A stretch of DNA of 64,000 nt from Pyropia yezoensis (Eukaryota; Rhodophyta; Bangiophyceae; Bangiales; Bangiaceae): NCBI GenBank assembly GCA_009829735.1, contig CM020618.1, positions 11,623,119 through 11,687,118 of the forward strand. Reading direction: 5' to 3'. Below the pieces are notes generated by a model. It was not told the origin of the DNA. It ran no database searches and saw only the letters and a program-made list of their open reading frames with translations. The position numbers and the translations under genes are program-made. Below, piece after piece: positions 1 through 12,817 of the stretch (positions are counted from its first letter, which is position 1; each line of letters opens with the position of its first letter).

Positions 1-3000
1 CGGCAGTGCCGCACCCTGTCGTCGTCTTCGGAACTGTGTACGTAGCCGCGATACTGTACGGCAGCGTGCCCAGCCAAGATCCAGACCCACACCACGAGGA
101 CGATAGGAGCTACGTACGCCGACTAGGACTTCACATCCTCCGCGGCGTACTGTACACGGCGGGTGCGGCCGCCCCACCCGGCACGTTCTCCGCCGCCTGC
201 GCACTACGCGGCCCAATTTAGGCTCTACGCCCTTTCCGAAACCCGTGTCCGCAGCTCGTCAGGCGGCTCGTAATGGGCACGACGTGGATAATTCATTGCT
301 GTCATCCTGACTCGTGGCTCATGGGCGATAACTATCAGAAACGTTATCAATAGTTATCGCATGTCTTTTACTAACGACGGATGCTTTTGCAATAGATATC
401 AACCCTGTGTACACAGCAGAGGCGCTCGCTCGCCGACGTCCAGCATATAATTGCTCCGGATGAAATGTACCGGAACACCAACGGGCAAAGGTACTGCTCT
501 GCAGACGGAACAGAACTGCATGCCCAAGTCTTGACAATTGGGACGAGGCCACGACCTAACTGCCAACAACCAACGACATGTGTCAGATGATGTGCCTCTA
601 AGTACAGCAGTTGCCGCGTCAACCATGGAATATTCCGCATTGGGGAACTTGCACCGTAACAGAGGGATGTCAGAATTATGAGGGATCTTCGAAGACATCC
701 GCATATCTTCCGGGCTGCACAACTCAGCATCAGATGATCTCGCAAGATGCGATGTGAGACGGAGGAGCAAGCGATGAGAATGCACGACACGTCAACAGTG
801 TGTTGACCAATCTGCGTTCGGTTAGAGACCCTCCATCACCGCTTCTATTCCGTTGCTTCCTGCGATCTGAGGGCGACAGTACGATATTGGTTATGTGTCA
901 ACAACTGCCACGTGATCGGCTTGTGCTCTCGTTCGCAAACCTCTGTTCGTGTTCGGATCCGCCAAGACTCCGCACACAGCATGACCTGCGCCCAGCCCGC
1001 ACTTTCGGAGTCCTGCACGTGTGGTGCTCAAGGTGTGGACATGCATTACCACGAGTATGAATGGATTTGGTCAATGAAACGAAAGACCCAGGTAAACGAT
1101 CAATAGAAGTATCCCCAGAAAAACTGTACCGTACTTCCACCCTTGCCATTGCTACCCCTTTCAGGAACAGAACTGCACTGAGCGCATTCTTCTCTCAATC
1201 GCCGAATAAAAAAAGGATGACCTCTCCTGTCAACTTCAGAGAGGTTTGATCTCCGATTCGTCGGACATCTCATCAGAGGGCTGTAGTACGATAGAAGAAC
1301 GACCCAACCTGGCCCGGCTCGGTGCTGTCACTAAAGAATCTCATATGAGATTGTGGTTTCACAATCAGCCTCTGCTGTAGATCATACACTTCTTAGTGAG
1401 CAGATAGGGTCTATTCTACCTTGCTCTCAATTGAGGGGATTCTCCCCATTTGATGAGCTGTTTTGAGAGGACAATGCTACCGGAATGTGTCGTCGAAATC
1501 TCTTTCTTACGCCAGAATCGAGTTCAGCGTAGTCCGGTCACCCTTGGAACTACTTGTGATGCTTCAATTCCAAGAACTGCCCCCTCAGTGACCATCTGCC
1601 ACACGATTCCTAGGGCCATGTCAATGGAACTAGTACTTCCTGCCTGGTTGACGCGCCACAGTGCCCTATGAAGGTGCACCAGCAAGTCCTGGCGCCTCGA
1701 ACCGCAGCCCTCGCAAGGGAAGCTTCCAGGCGGCCCCGCGTTTATCTCGTCCCGCGCCGTGCTTCCTGAATGCGCGCCTTTATCTCGTGCACGCCTCGCG
1801 CTTGGGGATACCAGGCAGCCCCTATAGCCCTGTCACAACTGCGGAGCGGCACGCTACAATGACTGCTCGGTGCCACATCTTTCGCACGCTGTGCGTCCTG
1901 CCGTGCCCACGCCGCGACTGCACCCCGGCAACGCACTGAGCGTGTGCCGTTGTCCTGCCACGCCGTCTCCTCTACGGCTACCTGCACCTGGGCGCTCCCC
2001 CCCGTCCAACTTTTCTCCGTGCTTACGCGATTCTGATGCCCTTGCCCTTTTCGCGGTGCCTTCCTTGTTGCCCCGTGTTCTTCTGGCGCTTACCACGGGT
2101 CCCGCATCTTTCGCTGGCTGCGATCGCGCCGGACCCCTGCCTGGCCCTGGTTCCAGGGGCAGCCATGCACACGCTCGCTAAGCACGGGTTGACGGACACG
2201 CGACCCCAGTGTTGACTCTACAGAGATAGCTGTCGCGTGACCGAGGTCCGCTGACGTGAGACGCGTTCATTGACGAAAGGCCACATGGGAGGTGCATTAC
2301 AGCTGCCATCGTTGCATAAGAAATGTATCGTCTTCGTGGGTTCTACAGGTGACTGAATTGTCCGCCTGGAATGCGGTCTTAAGCAGACATCCATCCATAC
2401 CAGGTATACTTAGTACTCTGCATGCCGCGTGCTATCCTTTTTGCGTCTGTAACCGTCAAGCGCAGATGAAGCGCTGCAATCGCGCATATTGTTGAATGCT
2501 CATGGCACATGGGTCAGAATCGCCAGTTCCGGATCCCCTCCATTGATCCTCTCGACCGACTCAAGAGAGAGGATCCTCAAGGTAGAAGAAATGGTCAATA
2601 GCACACTTCTGAACATGTGTACAGCGTCAGTGATGACCGTGAAGTCAACAGTTGCTACTAGAAGAACCCCTTCTGATCACTATGGCACTCAAAACTTTCC
2701 TCATGCCGTTGGAACCAACGTGACATTATTGGCTCCAAAGATGCGACAGTGATAGAGAGCTGAAACGAGGAGGTAAAGAACAATGATCATGAGCAATGAG
2801 AGCTCGGTGGGCTGCGTCAACAATAATCGAGAATGGGAACCTTCGAGGCGTAGAAGTCATCAGTTTTTAATCGTAAACCACCGCAAAAGTCGGCGACCTA
2901 CTTGGCTCCTGCAGAGTGTCGACGATTGCCCACTGGAGATATGCATGGGGACCTCTCTTGTGGAGGTAAGCTCGCGGAGATGCTACTTTCAAGGGTCACA

Positions 3001-3130
3001 CTGGAATATTCAAGCAGGATGAGTCTGCGATATCATGGACGTTTTATGAGCAATATCACGGACATTTGAGGCACTCTCAGGAACATCATAAGGAAAACAT
3101 GAGGTGTGAATTACAGCTATGAATGCTCGA
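1..3130. other. No recognisable gene; less GC-rich flank
   Basis: Base composition is clearly lower in G+C than in the region right of 12 kb, and all frames are broken into short ORFs without family motifs. An open frame from base 6 (GTG) to 221 on the + strand could be the 3' end of a gene starting left of the window, but nothing in its 71 codons is diagnostic. A small inverted repeat lies at 325-360. I see nothing else to annotate here. Confidence 0.5.
325..360. repeat. Short inverted repeat (11-bp arms)
   Basis: GCGATAACTAT at 325-335 is followed by a 14-base loop and then its exact reverse complement ATAGTTATCGC at 350-360. It could fold as a hairpin or bind a dimeric protein. There is no gene next to it that explains it. 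Confidence 0.6.
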
Positions 3131-3402
3131 TAGTAAATCCAACGTGGATTTGAGGGTTTTCTGCAGTTTACCGCCTTGAAGTTTTGCGTGGCCCGGTGGG
3201 AGGGTGCTGGGTCGGGAGATTCTCAGTGGCGAGATTCTGAGGGGGCCCACACACCATCACCTCGTTTCGTAGTGGGGGGTGTGCCCCACAACAGGGATAG
3301 CCTGATTGCGACTTGCATTTCTTCCGGTTCCCCTGACACGGGTAGCAGCCCTAGCCTACCGCCCCAACTTGGGTGTCGCGTGAGCTAAAGGCATTTTTCA
3401 CA
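3131..3402 (+). repeat. Decayed LTR fragment of the window's Ty3/gypsy family
   Basis: From the segment starting TAGTAAATCCAACGTGG to the terminal TTTTTCACAC this follows the 3' two-thirds of the 469-bp LTRs found at 31679, 39842, 47168 and 57559, in the + orientation. An internal block of roughly 75 bp is missing and many substitutions and small indels have accumulated. It is visibly older than the other copies. No internal retrotransposon sequence follows it. Confidence 0.85.
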
Positions 3403-6400
3403 CGGATGAGTTTGCAGGGGTGGACGAGGCGGGACGAGAGCAAGCGACCTACAGATGGCTAGATGCTGAGAGCGATGCTGGCGCTATTGAAGAGACGTTG
3501 ATTATGCTTCTTGAATGGGGTAGAAGACAGCTAAAGTGTCTCATGTGTGCCTTTGTCTCAGCTCTTTGAAACGGCGTGTTTATATGGCTTACGTGCCCCC
3601 TTGTCTCAGAGTGGTAGGTCCCTCGTACGCACTCCTCAACATCATCTAGGACAGACGGGTCGAGCCGAGCTGTACTTTTATACTTCAATCGTTTGGATCG
3701 TTCTTATCTGCGAAACTACGGCGCTTACCTGTCCCGAGCTCTCGGTTCAGTTCTGTACCGCTTTAGTACTGGCTTTTTTTGCATATTTGCAATTTGATGC
3801 TTCTAATGCACTTTGTAATAAATGTGAACGTACGTGGACATATTTTCACAATACGAGAAGTCTTATGCCGACTCCCACTGTTGTCTGGTCGCCAACGTCC
3901 GCCAGCGACGGCGTCGGCAGGTGCCGCCCTATTATCTGGGCTACACCTAGCACCCGCCGTGTGTCCCTTTACACCGGCGAGCCCTACCAGCTGCTTCTTG
4001 CGGAATGGACGGACGCCCAGCTCCGTCTGCGACGGCTGGCAGTCGCCGCCCGTCTGATGCTCTTCCAGACACAGCCGGGGCTCAGGGAAGGCTGAAGCCA
4101 CATCCACTCCGGGTACCGGAGTTCTGTGTCAGACGAGAGGTGTAGCGTCGTGGCGGCAGCGCCGGGCGGGAATTGTACAGCCACACCGCTTCTATCAGAA
4201 GCGCATCCCCCTCCAACCCACGTTTTGTACTCGCCCGTCTCCACCAACCCCTACCCATCGCCGCGACGTCACCCCGCCTTGCAGTGAAAACCCCCTCCAG
4301 GCACAGCTCGTCTTCCTTAGTGACGGAGCGCGCACCGCCGGACCGCCGTCGCATCCATTGAAAATGTCAAGGCCACCACCACAGTCGCCACCGTCGCCAC
4401 CGTCGCGAACATCGCCACCTTCTCCGCAATCGCCGCCGCTTGTGGTCTTTGTAGCCACCGCCATAGCCGTGATGGCCACCGTGCTGGCGTCATCGCTCCC
4501 TGGCGACGGCCCGGCCCTCGAGCTTGTGCCGTACAAGACATCACCAGCCGCGCAAGCCATGGATGCCTGTGGTGGTCGCGGCGGTGGCGGCGTAGGAACG
4601 CGCGGCGGCGGCCACGCTGCGTCGCTCTAGTTTGCGGGGGTACACGCATTGTGAGTCGGCACACTCGCGCGCATGTGGCATGATCCGGGGAGGTCAAGAG
4701 TCCCAACCAGAGCATTCCCTACACACTCCCGCTAAAAGCACGCAATTTCATACGAATGTCGCTCTCAATCATGGAGTGGTACAGCGAGCTGCTTTCGTTT
4801 ATCAACAATTGTGCTATTGAATTTTAAATAATATAATGTTAATATTTTCCCCTGACAACCCTTTTGACAACCCAACGCCGAACATGGCTCCGTTGGAGAC
4901 GTATGCTCCAATACAGCCTCGCCATGGGTCTGTGGGGCTGTTTGTGTCACTGAAGCGGACCTATGCAGGCCCGGGGCGACATCGGGAAGGCGCTGGCGGG
5001 AGTGGGGGCGGCTTCCTGTGCTATTGAGAGGCCCGTCTTAATGCAAAGAGCTCAAAGTCTATTTACTCCCTTATCTGTAACAGGCTGACTCATGACAAGA
5101 TGGCCAAGTTTTTTTTCGTGGGAGTCATCCCCCGAGCCCTTAGATTACCTGAACATAAGCCAGGAAGACCTTGAGTTCTTTGCTCTGTTTCTGGAGGGGA
5201 CGGAGAGACTGGTGGTTCGACGGAGAGGGTGGGCAAGGGCGGGCGCGGCCTGTAGGCCTTGAAGGAAGACTGAATTCTCTGCGTTGCCGACCCCGCCGTG
5301 GTGAGAGCGTATCTTGTCCCAGTCGGTGCAATTGCCTCCGCAGTTGCAGCAGAAGTCAGGAACATACATAATGTGACAGGTCTTGTTTTTAGATAAATTT
5401 GACAGCGCAGAACCGTGCTGGATGGATCTTCCGATCAAGCTAGAGATTAGACAACATTTTGAACGTATGCGCTCATCTCGCGACAGCCATGCCTCTCTTC
5501 CCCTGCTCGGCCACCCGTGCGTGTTGGATGGCTTGTCTTCCCCCACATCCGACCACTGCGCCGAAACCAGCTAGGCCACTCGGCGGAAGTGTGCGCGCAA
5601 ATTGAGCCCTCTGAAGGCGATCCCTGCCACTTGGTCTCGGTTCGTGATCCTCCAGTTGCCTGCATGTGTTGTCCTCTTCCACCGTACCTTACACGCTCCG
5701 TGTCTCGGACATTTCCCAGGACCCTGTCATACCTTTGACCTCCAGTGAATCAAAATGTGCTGCTGGAAGTAGCATTACAAATAATGCAGGGTAACAGAAG
5801 ACGGATTCTCTTTGTGGAGGGGGGCCCTCCATGAAGTTGACTGGATCTGTTCTCTTGTCCCTGGACGTGGATGTACGGCCCATGTGCTTGTTTCTTCCCC
5901 CTGGAATACACCTATTTTCTCAGCTATTTTGAACAGCTTTCGGGCTGAACTTTGGAATTTCGTTCAAGCGACCCCGCTACCGCCACCCTTCTAAACGGTC
6001 TTCTTCTGCAGCAGGACGCCGCCACGTGCGGCACTGTGTGGCTGATGACCGTGTGGCAGTCACTCAGGCCAATGCCGCTTGGTGCTCCTTGGGACATAAG
6101 ACTGCATGTTTTTCGAGCACCGTTAGCTCGGCGCGAGTGGCAATCGGTTGATGTGGCCTCTTTTGTTTTGCGCCACGAATGAAATAGATATAGGGCGATT
6201 CCAGCCTTTCAAGGCACAACCGACTGGGTGTCAGTTCCAGCGGCGCTACCGACGAGCCGACAGCTTGTCCGAGACTGTCTGTTGAAATCCGCCAGTACAG
6301 AAGTCAGCAACAACTCAGAATGGATGTGAACTTGTCCTCACGTGATGCACCCATACATACTGCCAGCCCCATTGCTCAATTTGTCACGTCCAATTTCTAC

Positions 6401-9400
6401 GTCAGACGTTGCAGCCCTCGTCCGATGCGTCAAGACTTATCCCATCAAGAAGCAGTGCAAGTTCAAAGGTCGAATCTCCTAGTGCTACTTCGGATGTCCT
6501 CGTGCCACGGTCAGGAACTTCATCTCCGGAAAGTATTACGATGTCGCGAGACGAAGCTTGTATCACGAAACAAGAGCTCAAGGACGCCTGAACGCGCTAG
6601 TATCCGAGAAGAAGTAGTGCAGGCACTCTGTGGCCCTCCGGTACAGAGACAGTTGATCCTTCGAGCAGCTACGAGCCAATGATAGCCTACAGGGTGCATT
6701 GATTCTCTTCTGAGAATTGGCCCATACTTCTTTGTCTCTGTCGCCCAGGACAGAACTCAGAAAGCAGCAATCCGTCCCTTATAACTTGGTCGAAGCCAAA
6801 CTGTCCACATCCTCTCACTGCTTCGCAAAGACGGCCACATCGGGAAGAATCGACAAGTCGGGAACCATTTCAATCCACAGCTCGTACACGCTCGCCTTAC
6901 AGACTAAATGAATCTGACGGCAATAGGGGAGCTGACGGAGATGCAGCTTAAATACGTGTATCATGTTTAGAGCATGAGAGACAATGACAGTCACTGGCCA
7001 GTGTTCCTGCGTCCGTGGTCGGTATGAGGTGTATTTCTTATTTCTTTCTGAAATTGCTTCCCGATGTCACCTGCGACAAAGACCTCAGCGATGCTACTTA
7101 GCGCCGCTGCTCTGCAAGTGAAATGAGACACGCAGAGAAAACAAGCAGCTTCAAAACGACTTGAGCACAAAAAAACATCAGTAGTCATGGCAGCTCCCGC
7201 ACTTTGAGTACAGCTGATTGCCTCAAAAAGACGGTGGCTTCCGCAGCACCACACTGAAGGGCTATCAAGTAAAAGTAAAACTTTTCTTCAATAGCTACCA
7301 CTCGCATGGCGCATGTTTATGTGGCGGGCTACCTAGCATCAGTCTACATTGGACCATTTTCCATCCGGCACCAAACTCACGCTGCGAGGTCCAAACCATG
7401 TCGGCAACCAGACATGTGAAAGTTCACGACTTCGAACCTGCCCTGCGTTTCGAGAGAATCTGAACTGTACGTGTTCTTCACCGTCACGCGTTCTCAATGC
7501 GCCATACCATGTCCAACGCAACTGTATTCTCTCCTCCACGAGGCTTATCACCTGCTGGTGCACAAATAGGCCTTCGCAACCAGATTCTGAATGCTCTGCG
7601 GAGGCTCACGACGACATCATGCGCCGGAATTTTGGAGCGCAGCAGGCGTTGTCAAGCGTATTACTTTCGGTCATTTGAACTGTAAATTGTGTTTTCCGCG
7701 AGGCTCGAGAGGGCACTGTCAGCTCTCGATGCGGGCCGTGCATTGGCAAGCCCGTGAAAAAGGCCATGAGTACTGCGTACTGGCAGGTCGTCTCTATCAG
7801 CAACAATATGAGTGCTGCAACAGTATCCAGCCTGTGAAGCTCAATGGCGCCTTCAATGTTCGGTGTTGCTGGCTTCTGGTATTTGTTAATCTTGAGCTTG
7901 CCTGCATGACGAGTAATAGGAGCGTGGAGCCTGGCGCTGGGTCTGTCCACGGTCACCGCCTCTGGAAACATCCCACCGAGAAGGCGTTCACGGACTGAGA
8001 GAAAAACAGGCGTCAATGGCCTGGGTGTGCTCAAATGCCCTGCCTGACTCTCCGTCTTACCACCATCAAAGCTTGTATTTTGTAATGCCTACTTATGTTC
8101 TCTGCAGAGCTTGAGTTGGTACCAGACTCTGACCGATTTTACCAGACTCTGACCGATCCATTTGTGTGCATGTACATTATTGCTGATCTATAATCTCCTA
8201 AAAAAGCACAAAGGACTGCCTTGTTGTGCGCAACAGCCTCGCCAACGGTTTGGAAGCATTTATCAAATAAAATACTTTTCGACATGATGATGTGTCACTC
8301 GCTAAATACGTCTGTGCATTACGGACTCTGTGCAGGGGCGTGCAAAAGGTGGTTTCAAGCGCACAGTCGTTGCGCAGCTGGCATCTTTCGACGCGCGCAA
8401 ACAGCGGCATGGAAGATCCACAGAGACTAAATTTGTGACAACAATCGGAATCGTAGCTACTTATGTTGGCACATACACATGGGTACATACCCATATGTCC
8501 AGGAATGTTTTAGGAAGCGTGCACATGGACAGGGCTGCGGACCGTGCCGCTTTCATAATAGCGCAGGGTGAGAAACTCACGTCACGCCACGTAAGCGCCT
8601 CTGAAGTCTTTCATCGGGCGCTAGAAGAGCACTTTTCGTACCACTAAACATGTGTGAACATTGTATTGCAACCGAATTCCCACCAATTTGTCAAAGGTTA
8701 ATATTTTTAGCCGAGTACCACTTCTGACCGAGCATTGGTCTCCCCTGCACACCGCCAACAAGAAGTGACACCCTCTTTTTCCGATTCATGCTGTCAGTAA
8801 TTATTCGCGCCTACACAGCAAAGTCGCGAATTGGGGCGTGTCGCGCCCATTCGCGGATTACGAGCGCCCAGAAGACTTCCTCCAGGTGCACCTGGAACGG
8901 ATTCTACGTCCTGATAAACGCAAAGGAAACAGGCGAGATTCTAACGATCATCGTACGCGCACAAGCACGTCGTCGACTGCGAGCAAACGACTGTACGATA
9001 TTCGCCTGTGAGGTGCACGTTATTCGCGGGCACGATGTGCTTTCTGTCATAATCCTTGAGATCTGGTCCACTTACTCTTAGTTTATTACGGCGGTGAATC
9101 GCGCCTGGGGCCATTTGTGTGATCAGATTATGCGTGCTTGAGACGTCTGTTGGCCGCTACGCGCCCGCGCCCACGCGATGCGATAGGCGCAATGTTGGAG
9201 GCGTTCAAAGTGGAGTAAAAACGCTTTACAGGAGGCGTTACGCTTTCCAAATGTGCGATTTAGGGTGACAGCAGTGCCCAGTTGGTGCTGTCCATCACAC
9301 CGACGAGGGCGCCTTTCTCGTCTGCCCACGACACGGCCAGCCGTGCTGGGCACGCCAATGAAGGCCTTGCTGCTGCAGCGTCGGCTGCGCAGGCCACCGC

Positions 9401-12360
9401 TATTGATGAGCCCGTCGCCCCGTTACGGCCCGCGGCGACGGTGCCTCTTGCGCAAGTTGCAGCTTGCAAGAAAAGGTCGACTGTTTTTGTCCGCACGCCG
9501 ACGGATGCCTAGGGTGCCTCGCGTGGCGCTCTCGTAGACTTCAGAGACACGGGCCCCAATGAAAGACTCCGCAACGGGGAAAAGGGCGTAGTGATTGAAG
9601 ATACAGAAGAGAACACGTGGCCATCAGTAGGTAAGGGGGGACAAAAAGGTATCGCACCTGCATGCAGCGATGGAGCGAACGAGAGAGACATAACTCGGGA
9701 TCCGGGCGCTTAAATTACAATTAACACGTGGGTTCAGGGGTGCCACGAGGTCAAAGAAGTGAATCTATGGGGGGCAAACAGGCGTGCAGTTGGTCGCAGC
9801 GGCTTTCTGGGCGTAACTCAGGCGCAAACTGGGCGCTACAAAATAGAAGCGCTTCAGGTTCGGCTAAAAACGGGACTGTCCACAGACTTATGATATACCC
9901 CTGCGCACAGCGGATAGTCCTCCTAATCGTCCTCGATGCATATGATATGGCTCCATACAGAAAGTGCAGAATCGAAATTGTTTTGCTGTTTTGCACTCCT
10001 GAGTTCAAGACTCGCCGAACTGGTTATCACCCAATGACTGTGAAGATATCGGGAATTCGTTGTGTAAATCGTCGCGGCTCATATCAGAGAAGTGCTATCC
10101 AGCATTGTACCGCGCAAAAGTCACCAGATGCGCCCAGGCGCACAGTTTCATCTCTGTTGATAATTTGACGCGTTCCTAAACCATTCAGCTCAGGCCGCAC
10201 AAGTTAGTCCTTTCCGAAAGACGCGGTTCCTGAAGGCTCGATACACCCATTAGATTTGATGTCTGAGCCAACGAGACGCCCGTTGCGGTTCCTGATACGG
10301 ACCCTTCCAGGTCAACTACTTGTCTGTACCACGATGTGGATGCGATTGCTGAACCAACTATGCTGAGCTCTGATTTCAATTTTTGAAATTTAAGGATGCT
10401 GAGGATCGCGGCGTATATGAATGTCGCGGTCTGCTCCACCTGCACCGTTACCCTCTGGAGAGCACGAGCACCCCCGGTCGAAAAAACGGGGAGAAAGGGG
10501 CATGAGCCAAGTTTAAGAGATAACAATGTATGGGACTCTTCGGGCGTTGGCATGTCTGCAGTGCTCACGTGTGGCGGGTGACGGTTGAATTCCCATTCTT
10601 TTTTTCATTTGATTCTTCCTAAGTCAGCTGTTCCACTGTATCGGGCTCATGAAGAGCAAACTCGAGAGCTTATTTTCTTTTCAGTGCAGTGAATCCAACA
10701 AGCCTTTCTCTGTGCATACACTTGTTGACTCTTTTGCTTACTTTGGAGAACAGTAATACTGTGCAGTGGGTTTAAAGAAATGAAGGGCGGCTAATTCACG
10801 AAAACGCCTCCCAGACCATCGTCTGGGCGCCCTGTGCGGGTGTCGTGAGCACGTCTGTTCCTAGTTCCCCAGGCGCAAGCTCGAGGACGCCTCCAGGACG
10901 GAGCCGACGCAAAACGTTTTTGAACACTGTCAGCCTGCAGATAAATCTATGATCAAGCGACTTTTGAACGCATTTTGCACGTCCGCTAAAGATTAGACAT
11001 GCCGAGAATGACCTCGAAAACCTCCCCCCCTAGATGCCTTGCCAGCGCGGGGCCGGGCGAAGCTTTGCTTGGGTCTGCGACTGCGTCGCAGTCTTGATGC
11101 TCATGCGTAGGCCTTCCTGCTTAATTTCAGTCCTGTGCGCCCCTCTACGGGGACGGCTGTGATCAGGACCCGAGCCGAGAGACAATTGTTCAGCAACTAC
11201 TACTCCTCGAGCACTAAGCCACCGGGGCATGTCCTATTGCTGCCTTTGACGGAGGGGGGGTTCGAATGGGGCTCGCCGGGCCCAACACGGGAGTCCATTC
11301 TTTTCAAGAACTATTGCGGTTCCTGTGTCATCGTGGGGTGTTTTTTTTTTGTCAGGGAACGGCTGTGGGGCCTGATGGTTTGCAGGGGTGCTTCTGACTG
11401 GTGTGAGGGCATGCGATGGACCTCACGGGATCATCTGCTGATGGTCTCTCTCGGAGGCACTTTCCGACGGGCAGGCCCGGAGGTCCACTGGACGACCGCT
11501 CCAAGGGCATGGTCCCATCACTTACGTGAATAGCGAACAGATCCAGGCATGGTCCGTTACCGGGGCACTTGGATGGGCCTCTCACTGGACAACGAATCGA
11601 ACGAGAAATTAAAGAAGGGGTCGACACGCGCCGGAGACCCGCCCATGCGCATGTATACTTTTTGGCGGACATGCAAAGATATTTCAAAGCGGGCCATCTC
11701 AGCTCGGGCGTGTTCAAAGAAAGTAAGAGTTCCCATTGAGGGGAAACACTCGCAATAGGGATGCATTAGGGGTCGCTAGTGCGGGACCGCGCATTAATCG
11801 TATATGCTGCAAGGCCAGGGTGCACCGCATCCCAAGTCCAGGGCCGAGAGGTTATCCGGTTTATCCCAGAAATAATTTCCCAATCCGAAAGATCGTTGCT
11901 CGCACAAACTGCACGCGCGAATTGGGAAAGTAGGGGTAGGGGGGACGTTTTTCTGCGCGCCTATGTGGACGTCGGGTCGAGCCATCTTTGAGGCGATGGG
12001 GGAGCGCATGGAGCGTTTGGTGCCACCAGCGCGGAGGACTCGCAGATGCAATGATGCCTGCCTCCCGCGTAAACTTCAGAAAATTGAAAGAAAGATTGCC
12101 GACACCGCCCCCCCTCTTTCCGGCCACCACCTTCACCAAGAAAAAAACGAAAATGGCATCCCGAGGAGGGTTCGGGGGCATGGCTGTCACGGGTTTAATC
12201 TATGCATTTGAAATTTTCATTAAACCGTAGATTTTTAAAGCATATATCAATCAAACCCCGGAACAGACGGTTGCAATAATCATACAGCATTTATCGGCCG
12301 TAAATATACCAAAACCTTGTAAGTGAGTACTCTATTGCTGGAATGCAAAGTTGCCGAGTA
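3403..12360. other. Gene-poor stretch
   Basis: About 9 kb of intermediate GC content with only short ORFs on both strands. None shows a recognisable domain, repeated codon pattern or conserved motif. The longest + ORF (3547-4095, TTG start, 182 codons) includes a hydrophobic stretch but has no supporting feature. A short GC-rich patch at about 9250-9540 has an Ala-rich open frame (9282-9512) that may be a coding remnant. A 20-bp direct repeat lies at 8121-8157. I can support no gene here. Confidence 0.5.
8121..8157. repeat. Two-copy 20-bp direct repeat
   Basis: ACCAGACTCTGACCGAT occurs at 8121-8137 and again at 8141-8157, a perfect duplication with a 20-bp period. It is small and isolated. 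Confidence 0.8.
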
Positions 12361-12817
12361 CACACCACGGCCGCCGCTGTTCGCAACACCAACGTCGCTC
12401 ACTGAACTGCGCTGGACGGCGCCCTGGCCGCCATCGCCCGGCAGATCCGGGCGACGTCGGGGGCGGGGGCGACGGCCCTGGCCGTGCTGGTAGTGGTGCT
12501 GTCGGAGGTACCGCCCGCGGCGGTCGCGGTGGTGAGGGAGGGGGGGGCTGTGGCAGCGGCCAACCTGGCCCTGCTTGGCACCTGACGCCGTCGCAGATGG
12601 GGGGGATGGTGGTTGTGGGGGCACCGTCGGGGGATGGCCGGCAGAGGCCGATGCCATGCCCGCCACGACCGCCGCCGCGTTGACCGACGCCAACACGGTG
12701 GCGGCTGCAGTAGCGGCAGCAAAGGCAGCCATGCGGGCGCTCGCGGCGGTGGTAGCCCCCTTCCCACCCGTGGCAGTGCGCGCGGTCGCTACGGCCGTGA
12801 CACGGCTGCCGAGGTAG
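12361..12817 (+). pseudogene. Ala/Val-rich coding remnant, family unknown
   Basis: The GC content jumps sharply here. One + frame is open from about 12406 to a TGA at 12583-12585 and encodes an Ala/Val-rich helical-looking stretch. A second frame carries on as an Ala-rich segment up to a TAG just after 12814. The two pieces overlap as if joined by a one-base frameshift, and an in-frame TGA lies at 12403-12405. The composition is like the other decayed GC-rich genes of the window, but no family motif is visible. The opposite strand also has long open frames (12280-12928), which are probably shadows caused by the GC richness. I do not know the product. Confidence 0.3.

Noticed and set aside
3547..4095. 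182-codon ORF with a hydrophobic stretch
   Set aside because: Starts with a non-ATG codon, no recognised domain, and lies in sequence where other frames are also open by chance.
1..12360. tRNA or rRNA genes
   Set aside because: No cloverleaf with conserved T-loop and acceptor pairing and no rRNA core sequence was recognised by eye. A tRNAscan-SE and Rfam run would settle it.
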